DNA of 64,000 bases from Bimastos eiseni (Eukaryota; Annelida; Clitellata; Crassiclitellata; Lumbricidae). Under the pieces are notes generated by a model. That model was given only the letters and a program-made list of their open reading frames with translations. It searched no databases and was not told where the DNA came from. The translations under genes were made by a program, and so were the position numbers. Location of the stretch: the NCBI GenBank assembly GCA_959347315.1, contig OY365815.1:15863823-15927822 (forward strand). The letters run 5' to 3'. Below, piece by piece: positions 45,345-57,044 of this stretch. Each line of letters opens with the position of its first letter. Position 1 is the first letter of the stretch.

Positions 45345-48300
45345 GCAATTATGTTCATGCATTTTGCTTGTTGGTCGCACTAGGAAGTTTGGGAAAAGCC
45401 GATTATTGATTAAATAATCAGATTTATATATGTGTACATGCTCGATCGAATGTGACGTTGAGATATTTCAATGGGATATTTAACATTTCAAACACTACAT
45501 AAGGCCCAGGTTGATATAGATAGACAGTATAAAGCTATGGACTGAACTACCATTCACCCGGTTATTACAAGAGTGCAGTAGGCCTAATAGAAACAGCCGG
45601 CGCAGATTTGTCCATGATGTAGCCAACTGCCCAACTTTCGGACCGAGGAAGGTTGAAGACAAGACAAGACACGCAAATATATTTACATTTCCACTATGGT
45701 GGACAAGGGTCAGGCTTCTCATCATGGCTATACATTGGTTAACTATCGACGAAGTATCGTTTGAAACGATCATTGGTATCCTTCATATCTTGGTGTGAGA
45801 TGATAGAACATATTTAGGATGCGATTTGCACTATCGTTAAGTACATGGAAGCGGCCTATAGGCAATATCTTACTCGATCCGGTGAGATTTATTCATTCCC
45901 CACTAGATCTGATATCAAACTACACCATTCAGCTCTGCAGACTGCAGTTCCTCAGTTGAACGAACTACACGATGAACGGAAATCAATCACTACCTTATTC
46001 GATTCAATCCGCCTGTTTCTTCTTTTTTTCTAACTTCAACCAGTATTTGTGACGCTTCCAAGCACAGGAGAACAATATCAACGGAGCAATGGGGTCCAGT
46101 TGGTGCCTTCAGGAAGTCAGAGAACTTCAGCGGTGTGGACGAGAGACGCGTCTCTTAGTGAAGAGAGATTTATGACATTTCTATAGCGCTGTATTATTGA
46201 ATCTTCCCTGAAAGAATTTTTCACTTTGAAAGGAGTTCTGTCGATTGAACTGCTGTACGTTAACCCTCGTTTTGTGAATTGACCGTTCGGCCTTCATAAT
46301 TACCTTGAATCCCTCGACTGGATTAAGCTGCTTTTGATCTATTGATACGTTTATAAAAATTGCAGCTAAGATAATTGTGTTTCCCCGACGAGGCAGCAAC
46401 TTGGTTCTAGATTCCTAGCCCAACTGCACTCCTATAGCCAACTCAACTATAATTAGTACACTGACCGTACACCGCCGGCAGGGAGATGAGACACCGAGGG
46501 ATAAGACTGACCGTCCGCCCGATCAAGTGTCGCGCGATTATAGGTCGCGAGATTAAGCGTCGCGAGATTAAGTATCATCGAGATTAAGTGTTGTTTAAAA
46601 GACGCGCAATTAAGTTGTCGCGTGGTCAAATGTCATGTAACCATAGAAGTGATACCAATGGTCAGAGGAGAATCTAGATTGCAATCTGGTCGTGCTCGCC
46701 GTTTAATTTATTGGACACAGGCTCGCAGACACTTGACTCAAGGTGCTCATATGATAAGACAGATTCTAGACTTTGTTCGTAAGAATACAAGATAGGGCCT
46801 ATAGTGAATGACACTTAATTCAGAATTCCGGTAGTTCAACAATTATAGCGAGCAGAATACACAGAACCCAGTTACAGTATCGAAAGCCAGTTCCTCCCCT
46901 TATTAATAGGTTTCACATGGCATTGGATACACTTAACCATTGTGGTTATAGCGTCATGGGCCGATCCTGAGCAGGAATATTACAGTACGATAAAAACTGA
47001 CGGAGCTCTATACAAGGGGTGACTCATTTCTCGAAAATAAACACTCTTAGGGATTGATAACGCATTCGTGCTGGCACGCGGATGCACGTATTTGAATAGA
47101 TAAAGGAAGACGAAGTAGGCATCTACATCAGACTACGTAGGCTAGTAGATTGACTTGCAAGCACGCAATCATCTGCTAATTTGACAGACTCAATACTTTC
47201 AATAATGATTAGATGTCTGGGGCTAATATCGATGATAGAGGCATTGCGTAAACTGAAATCAGAACTTGTAATTAGCACAGCCCAGGTCAAACCTAATACA
47301 TGCACAGTTGCACACATATACATGCAAATGAACGGTCTGAAAAGAACCCGGCGTTTACTTTCTAATCTATTGTTTGCGAGTTGGGGTCACTATACCACGG
47401 GACTGTGGACGTCAAGTTAACGTTCTCTGAACATCTTCTGAACTAAGTGCGTTCTCGCTACTATCATTTGATGCGCTTGGTTGACCGGCCTGCTCTATAG
47501 CATTCTGCTTCTTATGTAATAGTCCACAATTTCGTTTATTGAAGCTGTGATCGATATATTGTTTTTAGCTGGCTATCGTCCTCTCCGCTCTTCTGACAGT
47601 CTTGATCTCCTTGTCCCTCGGGCAAGAACTACTACGGTCTAACAGCATGCTTTTACTTTCGTGGTACCTTCCTTATGGAACGACATCCACTCTTTTATAT
47701 ATGTAGACGATCTGAGAATTTGGCTGTGAGCTCAACGAATGGTATTTCTCAGAGATGTCAACGTTGAAAGAAGATTGACAACGTTTGCACACAAGAAATA
47801 TTAAATTTGAAATGCGTGTGATATTTGTTTGCTATGTTTTTATGGGAACACTGACAGATATAGAAGGACTGGGCACGACGTAGTCCTACATCTAAATATA
47901 GATTATGCGCTTCAATATAGATGACTTGTGGTTGAAGTGGTTATTATTCAAGCATACATGTACATGAACGTGCCCGCCTCTACTCATTTATATTACAGAC
48001 TCCATTTCTGAACCCGGAGTCACATGAGTGAGGCACAGTTGGGTGTTCTCTGATAAGCATAATCAGTATTAGGCCTATCGATCTGCAAAACTTAAAAGTA
48101 CATGTATATGGTCTGTCAATAGAAGGCCTAATTTAAGCTAGGATAAACCTTAATGCTTAAATGCCCTGATTAAGCTTCTGACAGCCATGTTTAACTAGTC
48201 AGCAACAGGCTGAATACGCGCATCAACCTTTCAACGTTACAACATTACTGCCAGAACTTCTCTGAGAAAGATGTGCCCCTATGTACAAGTATGTGGAAGA

Positions 48301-48600
48301 GAACATACCCGTTACAGCCACTCGCCGCTACCTTTGCAAGCTGCATAAAGCTACATTAGCAGCTACCGGCTACTAAAGAGAGCCCTACAAGTAGAGGTAT
48401 TCATACAGATACAAACAGGCACATTTGATCAAAGCCCCAGCAATAGAAACATAGATCTACAGGGTGGCTTAATAAAAAATATCCCAGCAGAAGAAATGCA
48501 ATTTCTCAACAACCGATAGAGATCTTTTACCAAGCCTTTTCAGACTTACAGAGGAAAGATTTTGGAACAATTCCTAAAGATTTTGCTGAAAACCTTTCAT
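45345..48600. other. Non-coding stretch with one degenerate tandem repeat
   Basis: No exon recognised. An L2-like tail on the - strand may lie at 46160-46195 (TTTATGACATTTCTATAGCG). The short open frames at 45495, 45845, 46181 and 47123-47420 lack motifs. Confidence 0.4.
46515..46635. repeat. Degenerate GTCGCGAGATTAAG tandem repeat
   Basis: GTCGCGCGATTATAG, GTCGCGAGATTAAGC, GTCGCGAGATTAAGT, CATCGAGATTAAGTG and GACGCGCAATTAAGT follow one another with a period of about 15-18 bp. This is a short, CpG-containing repeat unlike the microsatellites around it. Confidence 0.6.
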
Positions 48601-48684
48601 TGCTTCAAATATTATAGCTGTATAAATTTAATATTCCGCATTATCACAATAACGCAGAAAAAATGGACAGGAACTTGTAATTTT

Positions 48685-48945
48685 CAATGTGAAATATCTC
48701 CACCTTTACTTGCAAATTCAAAAATTTGTTATCATCTTCGACCTCTCGCGCTTCTACTGCAAACACGTTCGTGGCCTCTGCCTCATCCGGTCCATGCTCG
48801 ACTTGAAACTTCATTCATTGTTCACTCAAAGCTCAATTGCAGCGATTTCCTTCCTAATCCAAAATTCATTGCCCAGATCCATCACCAGAACACCAAAGCA
48901 TCATCACATCATTACGATCCTCAAATCACACCATTGGCTCTGAAT
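48685..48945 (+). mobile_element. L2/CR1-like LINE reverse transcriptase C-terminal fragment
   Basis: In one frame the sequence reads FLIQNSLPRSITRTPKHHHI followed by ITILKSHHWL, closely following the CR1/L2 pattern LQNSAARLITRT...HITPVLKSLHWLP. Its last 20 bases match those near 14852-14871. The reverse transcriptase core is absent. The two overlapping open frames on + are remnants of this fragment, not genes. Confidence 0.65.
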
Positions 48946-48959
48946 TGAATTGATAAAAT

Positions 48960-50463
48960 GAGCATAGCGAATGTTGGTTTCATGGGGTTTATTATTCATA
49001 TAACTAGTAATAATATAATTATTATTGCAAATGCTGTATTACTTTATCACGTGCACGATATGCTTAAGCATAAATTAGTCTAGTGCTGCATTTTATGGGC
49101 CAGGTTAATTGGACCTTGAGCTTTGGCATAATTTAAAAGACAAGGTTTCTAAATGTGGTCCGAGCCCCGAAACTAACACGTATACGCACTCGTCTACCAA
49201 TCGTAAAATAGTTGTTACTAAACGCTAATAATTGTATGACTCGCGGTCTTTTTTTACGTAGGTCTATATCAAGCACATCGGTTGAAAGCAGAACGGCACA
49301 CGAAATTAGTAGGTCTAGTTTGAAATGTGCGAAATATTATGTGTTGGTGTCTTTTATGTGTTTTATGCCGTAAGATGTCTTTACGCTGTTGCAATTGATT
49401 AATTTAGCGGGCCACAATTCAAAACCAATGACCTACAGTATACGTAATTGTGTATGCACCATAATAGCTGTTGTTTGTTCGACATGTAGGACGTGTGAGC
49501 AGCTACGTTGCACTTGAATTGGATCCGGACGCTGTCTAAAGGATTGAGAGCGATAGGGATATCTATAAGTATCCTGGAAACCTCATTGTTGACGAATCCA
49601 TGAATGCTAAGTACGAAGACGTCATCAAAAGATAGCTCACCCGCTCAATGTCCATCCTAGCTTCGTCAGATCGCATTTTGCCTATTTTATTCATTTATAG
49701 AATAAAACATAAGAGTTACCAGTAGGTCTTTTGAAACTGTAATGTAGGCTAAGTTATTCATGAAGTAGCCTAAATGCTTGGATTTTGACATTGTAGTAAT
49801 ACTGTGAGTAACCAAATAAACAGTAAACTACAGGTCACCAACAATGTTGATTTTTGGTCATCGAGATATGGCTGAGTGGTTTAAGCAACTTAGAAATTGC
49901 TCATTAGATTTCCTCATCATGGTTTACACACTACGTTGGATGGATGGTTTCACATTTGGCCATACCTTTTCATTTTATTCCTATTCGGAGAATATAGGAA
50001 CCCAGACTTTAAAATCGCCGAGGCAAATGTATATTGATTGCCAATAACTGTTGAGCGAGCGGGATCATGATCGTCTGGGGAACTAACCCAACACGTTGCA
50101 GATTAGTTTATTTGATAAACGAGACACTTAGCTTAGGCTGCATTAGTACATTCATGTCATCGTCACATTAAAACATAATTCTATCATGCAACTCGAACAC
50201 AATGACGCAGGCATCTAGCCTACATGAAATTGAAGCATACATCCTCGTACAGTTAAGAAACGCCTTATCTGTGAGAATTTCCAGCATTTGAAATACTGAA
50301 TAATTAAAGTTTTATCTTAAATAGAATCCTTGAAATTCTAATTGCATAGGTTTAGCCAAAGACGTTGTCACTTGGAACCGGCTAACGCCAAACGATCAAC
50401 TGTCTTAAATTAATTATTGATTATGAAACAAACGCCTTGACTTCTATATCTTTATGCTATGAA
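48960..50463. other. Non-coding stretch, nothing recognised
   Basis: AT-rich. ATGGCTGAGTGGTTTAAGCA at 49868 resembles the 5' half of a Leu/Ser tRNA but has no matching T-arm. No other feature. Confidence 0.45.
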
Positions 50464-50471
50464 AATATATG

Positions 50472-51148
50472 CAGTGGCGCGTTTACCTATAGGCGCACTA
50501 GGCGCGCGCCTAGGGCCCCAAATCTCAGGGGGGCCCAAAATGTTGAAAACATTAAATACAAAACAACATCTCAGCGGCCCCCAAATGAATGAAAACATTA
50601 AATACAAAATAACATCTCAGGGGCCCCCAAATCAATGCAAACATTTCATACAAAATAACGTTTCAGAGGTCTCCGAATGAATGAAAGCTTTTCATATAAA
50701 AATAGCATCTCTCACGTTTGAAATATATTAAATATAACATATTCTCTATTTTTGCAGCTAAGCCTTCACATGACAAGTGTATTGTAGTAATTCATAATTG
50801 CTTTATTAATGTTAATATCAATATCAGCTTGGTCAGCTGTGTTGGTAAGAGCTTAGTCTGCGTGTTACAAGCCTCCTCGCTTCCAGAAGTTGGCTAACTT
50901 TTTTAGTTTTGTGATTTTTTAAAATAAAGTTGCGTATTTCGATATTTGATGTGATGACGTTACGTCACATGTCTCAGACTCTCCTCTCCATCACAAATCG
51001 TCACAAGTGCATGATCCATCCAATAGGTGCGTAGACGGCCGTGACGTCATTCATGGACGGCCCCTCAGGCCTCAGATCAGTGTACAAATCCAGAAGGGCC
51101 CCAAAAATGTGTGCGCCTAGGGCCCCGTTTTCTGTAAACTCGCCGCTG
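50472..51148. mobile_element. hAT-like non-autonomous element, 677 bp, perfect 8-bp target duplication
   Basis: The left end CAGTGGCGCGTTTAC and the right end GTAAACTCGCCGCTG are inverted at 13 of 15 positions. AATATATG flanks the element at 50464-50471 and 51149-51156 without a mismatch. Inside both ends lies GCGCCTAGGGCCCC, again inverted. Just inside the left end, a block (GGGGCCCCCAAATSAATG... ATACAAAATAACATCTCAG) of about 58 bp repeats three to four times. There is no transposase frame. Confidence 0.93.
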
Positions 51149-51299
51149 AATATATGTTGTATTTAGGCTGTTTAATTAGTTAACATATGGAGTCAGATGA
51201 CCTGTTGATTATCGTGTTGCATTATTAATCGATGGATCCTCACAACAGAAGCGTTGACCGCAATAGATTATTGACAGATCATTGAATGTCCAGACGGCT

Positions 51300-51425
51300 T
51301 CCCCCATTCGAGTCGCCATACATGGGATTTGAGTCGTGCCCTAAAGAGCTCAATCGAAGCTGCAGAACGCACTTCAGGCGGGAGGCTATTCCAGCAGCGC
51401 GGGCCGGCAACAGAGAAGGCGCGAT
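51300..51425 (-). mobile_element. L2/CR1-like LINE C-terminal fragment
   Basis: The - strand reads RAFSVAGPRCWNSLPPEVRS then AASIELFRARLKSHVWR, the conserved C-terminal tail of L2/CR1 ORF2. It matches the 3542-3626 fragment almost residue for residue. A short ATGT array (51426-51456) interrupts the sequence immediately upstream on the - strand, while the frame remains open through it. Confidence 0.8.
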
Positions 51426-51559
51426 GCATGTATGTATGTATGCATGTATGTATGTATTGTGGCATGTCTAGGCAAGTGATCGTAGGTCTTACTCTAAACA
51501 GACGACAAAGATGTGTTTTTAAGATGGAAATTATATTTTCACACCGGAAAGAGAACAAA

Positions 51560-52000
51560 ACATACAACCTGAAAAGAGATTCTCACATGAGTTTCCAGAC
51601 GGCTAAAACCCTATTCAAGCAGCTCGGTCAGCTAGCACGCATGGCACCGAGGGCAAACGAAAGCTAGTGTTTTTACAACTAGTCTTAACTATGCGACGGA
51701 ACGGTGGACCTTCGCAATACCAGACACCTTGGTGTCGAAACGCGAAAACCACTATACCCAATACCTGTTCCACCGTTCCAAGCCACCAAACCGTCCCTAG
51801 GTTTTTTCTAAATGGCTTCGTCGCGCCTTCGCCTTACCTAAGTAACAGCAACCGAAAGCAAAGCACTGATATATAGTCAAGCACTCGCTTATATAGCCGA
51901 TTTGACCATCCCTTTCTAGACAATGGTGCCCGACCTGTCTATATAGAGTCAAATACATAGTGTTGTCAAATATAGCGTTAGCGATTTAGCAGTAAGACGG
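51560..52000. other. Non-coding stretch with a short inverted repeat
   Basis: CGGAACGGTGGACC (51698-51711) and GTTCCACCGTTCC (51767-51779) are inverted copies about 55 bp apart. No coding feature. Confidence 0.45.
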
Positions 52001-52004
52001 TTAA

Positions 52005-52250
52005 GTGGGTGACCGGTTGAGTGGTTGAGCAGTCGAGTGGTTGATCTGTTGATAGGTCGAGCAGTAAATCTTATTGCGACATCCAACAGTATGTATGTAT
52101 ACCATTCAATTGCTCAGCCTTTCAACCTATCAGCTGCTCAACCACTTAACAGATCAACCACTCAACCGCTCAACCACTCAACTGGTCAACCACTCAACCG
52201 ATCGACTGCTCAATTGCTTAGCCATTTAACCTATCAACTGCTTGACCTTC
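52005..52250. repeat. Foldback minisatellite of degenerate 8-bp units
   Basis: The left arm (52011-52068) is built from GGTTGAGT-type octamers such as GGTTGAGTGGTTGAGCAG. The right arm (52110-52250) is built from the complement, ACTCAACC-type octamers. A non-repeated spacer of about 40 bp separates them. The sequence can fold into a long hairpin. It abuts the truncated 5' end of the LINE that follows. Confidence 0.75.
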
Positions 52251-54128
52251 ATGCCATTTTCATCAAAACACCAACATTGGAAAATAAGACAGAATTCACA
52301 TGTTATCGAAACAAATTTAAATCTCTATGTAAAAAAACTGAAAGGAAATTCTATATTTCTGAATTTAATAAGCATATAAATGATCTTAAATATACATGGA
52401 GGGTCATTAAGTCGATTCTCAAAGTAAAAGCACTTGACACGACCATTTCCTGTTTAAGCTCTAATGGTAATGTTATCAAAGACCCCAAATTAATTGCTGA
52501 AAAATTAAACAATTATTTCACGGCTATTGCATAGGATCTGGTTGAAAAGATACCCTAAACCCATAATTCCCTTGTGACCTACCAAGGACCCTCCAATCCA
52601 AATTCTTTCGCCGTGTACCCTACTAGTTCAGAGGAATTGGTTACTCTTAGTCGTTCCTTGAAAATTACCCACACTACTGGTCCTGATGATTTTGAACCAT
52701 CAATAATCAATCCAATAGTTCCTATTATTGCTAAGTCCCTTGCTAATATCATCAATTCTTCTTTGACAACGGGTATTGTTCCTGATGCAATGAAATTAGC
52801 CAAAATAATACCTATTTATAAACAGGGCCCTAAAGACCAGCCTAGTAATTATCGGCCCATTTCAATCCTACCGTTCTTTTCCAAGCTACTGGAGTGTATT
52901 GCCGTCTCTTTAATTTTATTGATAGTAATAACTTCTTATATTCTTATCAGCATGGCTTCCAACCGGGTCATTCTACAGCTATGTCCTTACTCGACTTACA
53001 TGATCACGTTTCTGCTGCCATTGATCGAAATGAATTCTCTGTGGGAATTTTCATTGACATCGCCAAAGCCTTTGACGCTGTTAATCATGACATCTTATTA
53101 GTAATATTAAATAACTTAGGCATTCGTGGTTTGGCTCTGGACTGGTTCCAGAGCTACTTGTGTAATAGATTGCAATATGTATCTTGTAATGGCTCAATCT
53201 CCACAACCAAAGTAACAAAATATTGCGTTCCTCAGGGCTCCATTCTAGGACCTTTACTATTCCTACTTTTCATTAATGACCTAACGTTTCGTCGCTTCTA
53301 CATTTCTTACTCTTCGCCGATGACACGAGCATTCTTGCTTCTGGCTCCTCTTATGTTGAATTACTTATACTCCTTAATCGGGAACTTATTCAGGTGAATA
53401 ACTGGTTCATGGCTAACAGACTCACGCTTAATGCCACTAAAACTAACTATATTCTTTTTGCTTCGCATCGTAAAAACACTCCCCCCGACTGAAGTGGTCT
53501 TAATGATAAACAATGTTCCGTTGCCTAAAGTCATCTCCACCTAATTTCTAGACGTTTATGTTGACCAATCTCTTACATGGAAAACCCACGTTGATAAGAT
53601 TGCATCCAAAATAGCAAAAAACATAGGAATTATGTCTCGCATTGCCTATTTATTACCTGCCACATTATGCACTAGCCTCTATTATTCTTTGGTCCATCCC
53701 TATTTGGCATACTGCAATTTAGTTTGGGCGTCTAACTATCCCTCGAGATTAAGTAGGCTCATGTACCCTCAAAACAGAGCGTTTAGAGTTATCTGCAACT
53801 GCTCTGTACCACATACATGTACACCTAACTTACACTATTCTCAACCTCTTTTCTTGAATGTTAATCAAATAACTCTAATGCAAACTAATGAGTTTATATA
53901 CACATTTTTAAACAACCAATTACCTGCGGCTCATGCCAACTACTTCATGCCCGTCCAATCAACCAACCCGTATAACCTTCGAGATTTTAATAACTATAGA
54001 CCGACCTACGCACGCACAAACACGCGCAAATTTTCAATCAGATGTGGTGGGACAATGGCTGTCTGTCAATCTACTAGTATTTCAAACTTGCATTTTCTAT
54101 TCATGATTGTCAGTACTCAATAAAAAAT
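52240..54128 (+). mobile_element. 5'-truncated, frameshifted non-LTR retrotransposon (Jockey/CR1-like reverse transcriptase)
   Basis: Reverse transcriptase motifs appear in order but in different frames: NYRPISILPFFSKLLECI (near 52846), HGFQPGHSTAMSLLDLHDHV (52951), FIDIAKAFDAVNHDIL (53049), VPQGSILGPLLFLLFINDL (53227), then LFADDTS in another frame (near 53310), VNNWFMANRLTLNATKTNYI (near 53395), and the C-terminal IRKFSIR-like module (RKFSIRCGG, near 54026). At least three frameshifts and an in-frame stop near 52534 show it is dead. The endonuclease and ORF1 are absent. The 3' end runs into an ATGT array. Confidence 0.93.
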
Positions 54129-54147
54129 CTTGGTTATGGTTGGTTAT

Positions 54148-54313
54148 GATTATGTATGTATGTAGTATGTATGTATGTATGTATGTATGTATGTATGTAT
54201 GTATGCATGCATGTATGTATGCATGCATGCATGTATGTATGTATGTATGAATGTATGTATGTATGTATGTATGTATGTATGTATGTATGTATGTATGTAT
54301 GTATGTATGTATG

Positions 54314-54347
<34 letters not shown>

Positions 54348-54490
54348 TGTATGCATGTATGTATGTATGAATGCATGTATGTATGCATGTATCTATGTAT
54401 GTATCTATGTATGTATGTATATCAGGAAAGTATGTATGTATGCTTGTATGTATATATGTTTGCATGTATGTATGTATGTATGTATGACAT
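54148..54490. repeat. (ATGT)n array at the LINE 3' end, about 340 bp
   Basis: ATGTATGTATGT with scattered ATGC and CTAT variants begins within 25 bp of the LINE end (GGTTATGGTTGGTTATG) and stops 25 bp before the next transposon. Non-LTR elements of this type often end in short tandem units, so the array may have grown from the LINE tail. Confidence 0.95.
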
Positions 54491-54514
54491 TGTATGTGTA
54501 AGTTAACTTATGTA

Positions 54515-55605
54515 CACTGTGTCCGGATGAAAAGTAGTACCCAACAAAAAGTGTCACAACTCGTTCAAAACTGTAAGTATTTGCCTGAAATTTTAAACTC
54601 AACAACAGTGACCATATTTACACGAGATCCCAAAGTCGTTTGGAAATATTCGTGAAATTGTCGAATTTATGAGCGATTGCGATGGAACACTGAAAAATTA
54701 AAGTTTCCAAAATAGGCCCTTACTTACGCCGACGCTGTGACGTCGTCATCGATGATATACGTCACTTGGTTTGGTGTAAGCAATAAAAAAATTGGCGTTT
54801 ACAGAAGAAGATAAAATTTTAATTAAAGTACTCAGGCAAGAACATGGTTATGGAGCGAAAAGGTTTCTGAAGGAATTTTCGAATAAAGGCTGGTGTCTTT
54901 CGTCTGTGATTAAGTTATTGAAGAAGATCGATGAAACGGGCACAGTGGAGCGAAAACCTGGCAGTGGCCAAAAACGCACGACACGCACTGTTGAAAACGT
55001 TGATTTGGTTGAAAGGCTGGCATTAAGCCAAGAAAATGCACCAGGAACCCATAGAACAGTGCGTCAGATTTCGAGGGATATTGGGATTCCGAAGACCGCG
55101 GTTCACGAAATCATTTCCAAGGACTTGAAACTGGTTTGTTTTAGGAAGAGGCGAGCACAAGAGCTAACAAGAGCAAAAAAACTGACACGTCTTGTACGCG
55201 CGAAGCAGCTGCTAAGGAAATACCCCGAACACACAGTTCCATTCATATGGTTTGCGGACGAAAATGTTTTTACCGTCGCTCCTCCTGTCAACCTCCAGAA
55301 CAATCGCGTTTATGCGGCGGATGGAACGCGGAAGAAAAATATGCTTCACATTCCAACAAGACAGTGCCCCTGCGCACCGAGCACGTGAGACCATTGCTCT
55401 ACTGTCCCGGGAGACACCAGACTTCATATCACCGCAGCTGTGGCCACCCAACAGTCCAGACCTCAATCCAGTTGACTATCAAATCTGGTGTGTACTGGAG
55501 GAACGCGTTTATCGTTCCCGTATTCGTGACATCGATCACCTGAGGGCACGTCTGGTTGAGGAGTGGCAGCTCCTTGACCACGTTATCATGACACGTGATA
55601 TCTGA
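54515..55605 (+). pseudogene. Tc1/mariner-type transposase with DD37D spacing (maT-like), internally deleted
   Basis: The element seems to begin after TA at 54513 with CACTGTGTCCGGATGAAAAG. From 54792 the frame (first codon TTG, probably a mutated ATG) reads AFTEEDKILIKVLRQEHGYG, then the helix-turn-helix region, then FIWFADENVFTVAPPVNLQN with the first catalytic Asp at 55257. At about 55336 the frame jumps and roughly 60-70 residues are missing. CFTFQQDSAPAHRARET (Asp at 55360) and PPNSPDLNPVDYQIW (Asp at 55474) follow in a second frame. Thirty-seven residues separate the last two aspartates. The C-terminus degenerates after 55590, and no right terminal repeat was found. Confidence 0.9.
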
Positions 55606-55606
55606 C

Positions 55607-56130
55607 TTTACCTCGTCACTATTCTCCATATTGACGATTTCACTAAAAGATTCAATAGGTTCTATGACCACCGTCGCTGATAGAACAGAGGAGGTTACGA
55701 CACTATGTGACCATATGCAATAATGCGATATCATGCCAAATTCTGCATTGTCACCACTTTCTCTGCCAGGATCTCGTATTCCCTCTTCGCTGCAAGACAA
55801 TCTCATTTTAACAATAACAAAACATTTATGCAGCGCCTATATATTGAGGGAGCGTCGACATAACAAATCAGGGCACAGATTGACCTGCGATCGCGCCAAG
55901 TAATCTCTGCAGCCAACTTCCATGATGGATGCAAGTGGGGGAAGTTGGGATGAGGGTGGAAGCAGCGGGTGACCAGCCCTCGGTCGCCAGGTTATTTAGA
56001 GGGGCAACTCCCATCGACCAAGCCATTTTCTTATCACAGGAAGCCAAATGTTTCGTGACGGGCTGCGTGTCCCTTTTGGCATGCCTGTCTCTCCGTCCCG
56101 GTTTGCCTGCGACGTGCATACTTAGATACG
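55607..56130. other. Non-coding stretch with L2-like tail on the - strand
   Basis: AACATTTATGCAGCGCCTAT (55828-55847) is the complement-type L2 tail. The remainder, including the frames at 55868-56135, has no motif. Confidence 0.4.
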
Positions 56131-56149
56131 TATGACCTTCATTTCCTCG

Positions 56150-56340
56150 TTCTCTGTGTGTGTGTGTGTGTGTGTGTCTTTCTCTCTCTCTCTCCCTCTC
56201 TTTCTCTCATTCTATCTCTCGTTCTGTCTTCCTCTTGTTTTCTATCTTTGCACGCTCTCTTGTTCTCTTTCTCGTTATTTCTTTTTCTCATTCTCATTCT
56301 CGTTCTTTATACTCGTTCTCTGTATTTCTCTGTCTGTTCT
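56150..56340. repeat. (GT)n then CT-rich low-complexity DNA
   Basis: TGTGTGTGTGTGTGTG at 56156-56178 passes into TCTCTCTCTCTCCCTCTC and other pyrimidine-rich sequence. Confidence 0.85.
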
Positions 56341-56479
56341 TAAATATCTAAATCTACTGATTATAACACTATTATTCAATCGGAAAGCATGTTTGTCTAC
56401 GCATCGCTGTTCAATCTGTCCGTCTGTCATACTCTGACCGTCCATGTCTATCTCGATTCGTTAAGAAAATATCCTCGAG

Positions 56480-57040
56480 GATACTCGAGATCTCAGCATC
56501 TGTTCATCTTCCTTCTTTTCATCGTCTTCTTCAAAAACCAATTCCTTTCCGCTCTCTTTTCTTCCCCCTCCCCCTCCTCCTCCTCCTCCGCCTCTTTCTT
56601 TTCTCGTCGTCCTCTTTCTCCTCATCACCCTTCTTATCCCCAATACACACTACTGCTCCACCTTCTCCTCTTACCCACGGTTATAACCCAGAGATCCTCC
56701 GCCTGGTCCTACTCATACCGCTCCAACTCCGCTTATAATTAATTGTCCTCTCCTTCTGATATCTTCTCTCGTTGGCTTTTCATATTCCTTTCCTCAGTTC
56801 GTCTTCAGCGCTACCGTCCCACTTCCAACCTCCTCTCTTACAATCCTCATTCCTCTACCAATCTTCCTCCCTCTTTAAAGCCGACCTCATCTTCCACTCC
56901 TACTCATTCTCCCTCCTCCCTCTTCCACCCTAACCTTTCTTCCTCTTGCGAGCTTTTCTTCTACGCAATTCCCCTTCTTCCTCATAATCCATGTCCTCTT
57001 CTTCCAGAAGGATTAATTGAAACTGAGACTTTCTTCTTAT
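56480..57040. repeat. Pyrimidine-rich low-complexity region
   Basis: CTTCCTCCTC-type composition over about 550 bp on the + strand. The open Ser/Pro/Leu-rich frames reflect this bias. Confidence 0.6.
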
Positions 57041-57044
57041 TATG

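Noticed and set aside
49862..49930. tRNA-like 5' half (GGCTGAGTGGTTTAAGC)
   Set aside because: No T-arm box or acceptor-stem pairing follows; probably chance or a SINE relic.
50850..50900. tRNA-like stretch GTTGGTAAGAGCTTAGTC
   Set aside because: It lies inside the hAT element and has no B box or stem pairing.
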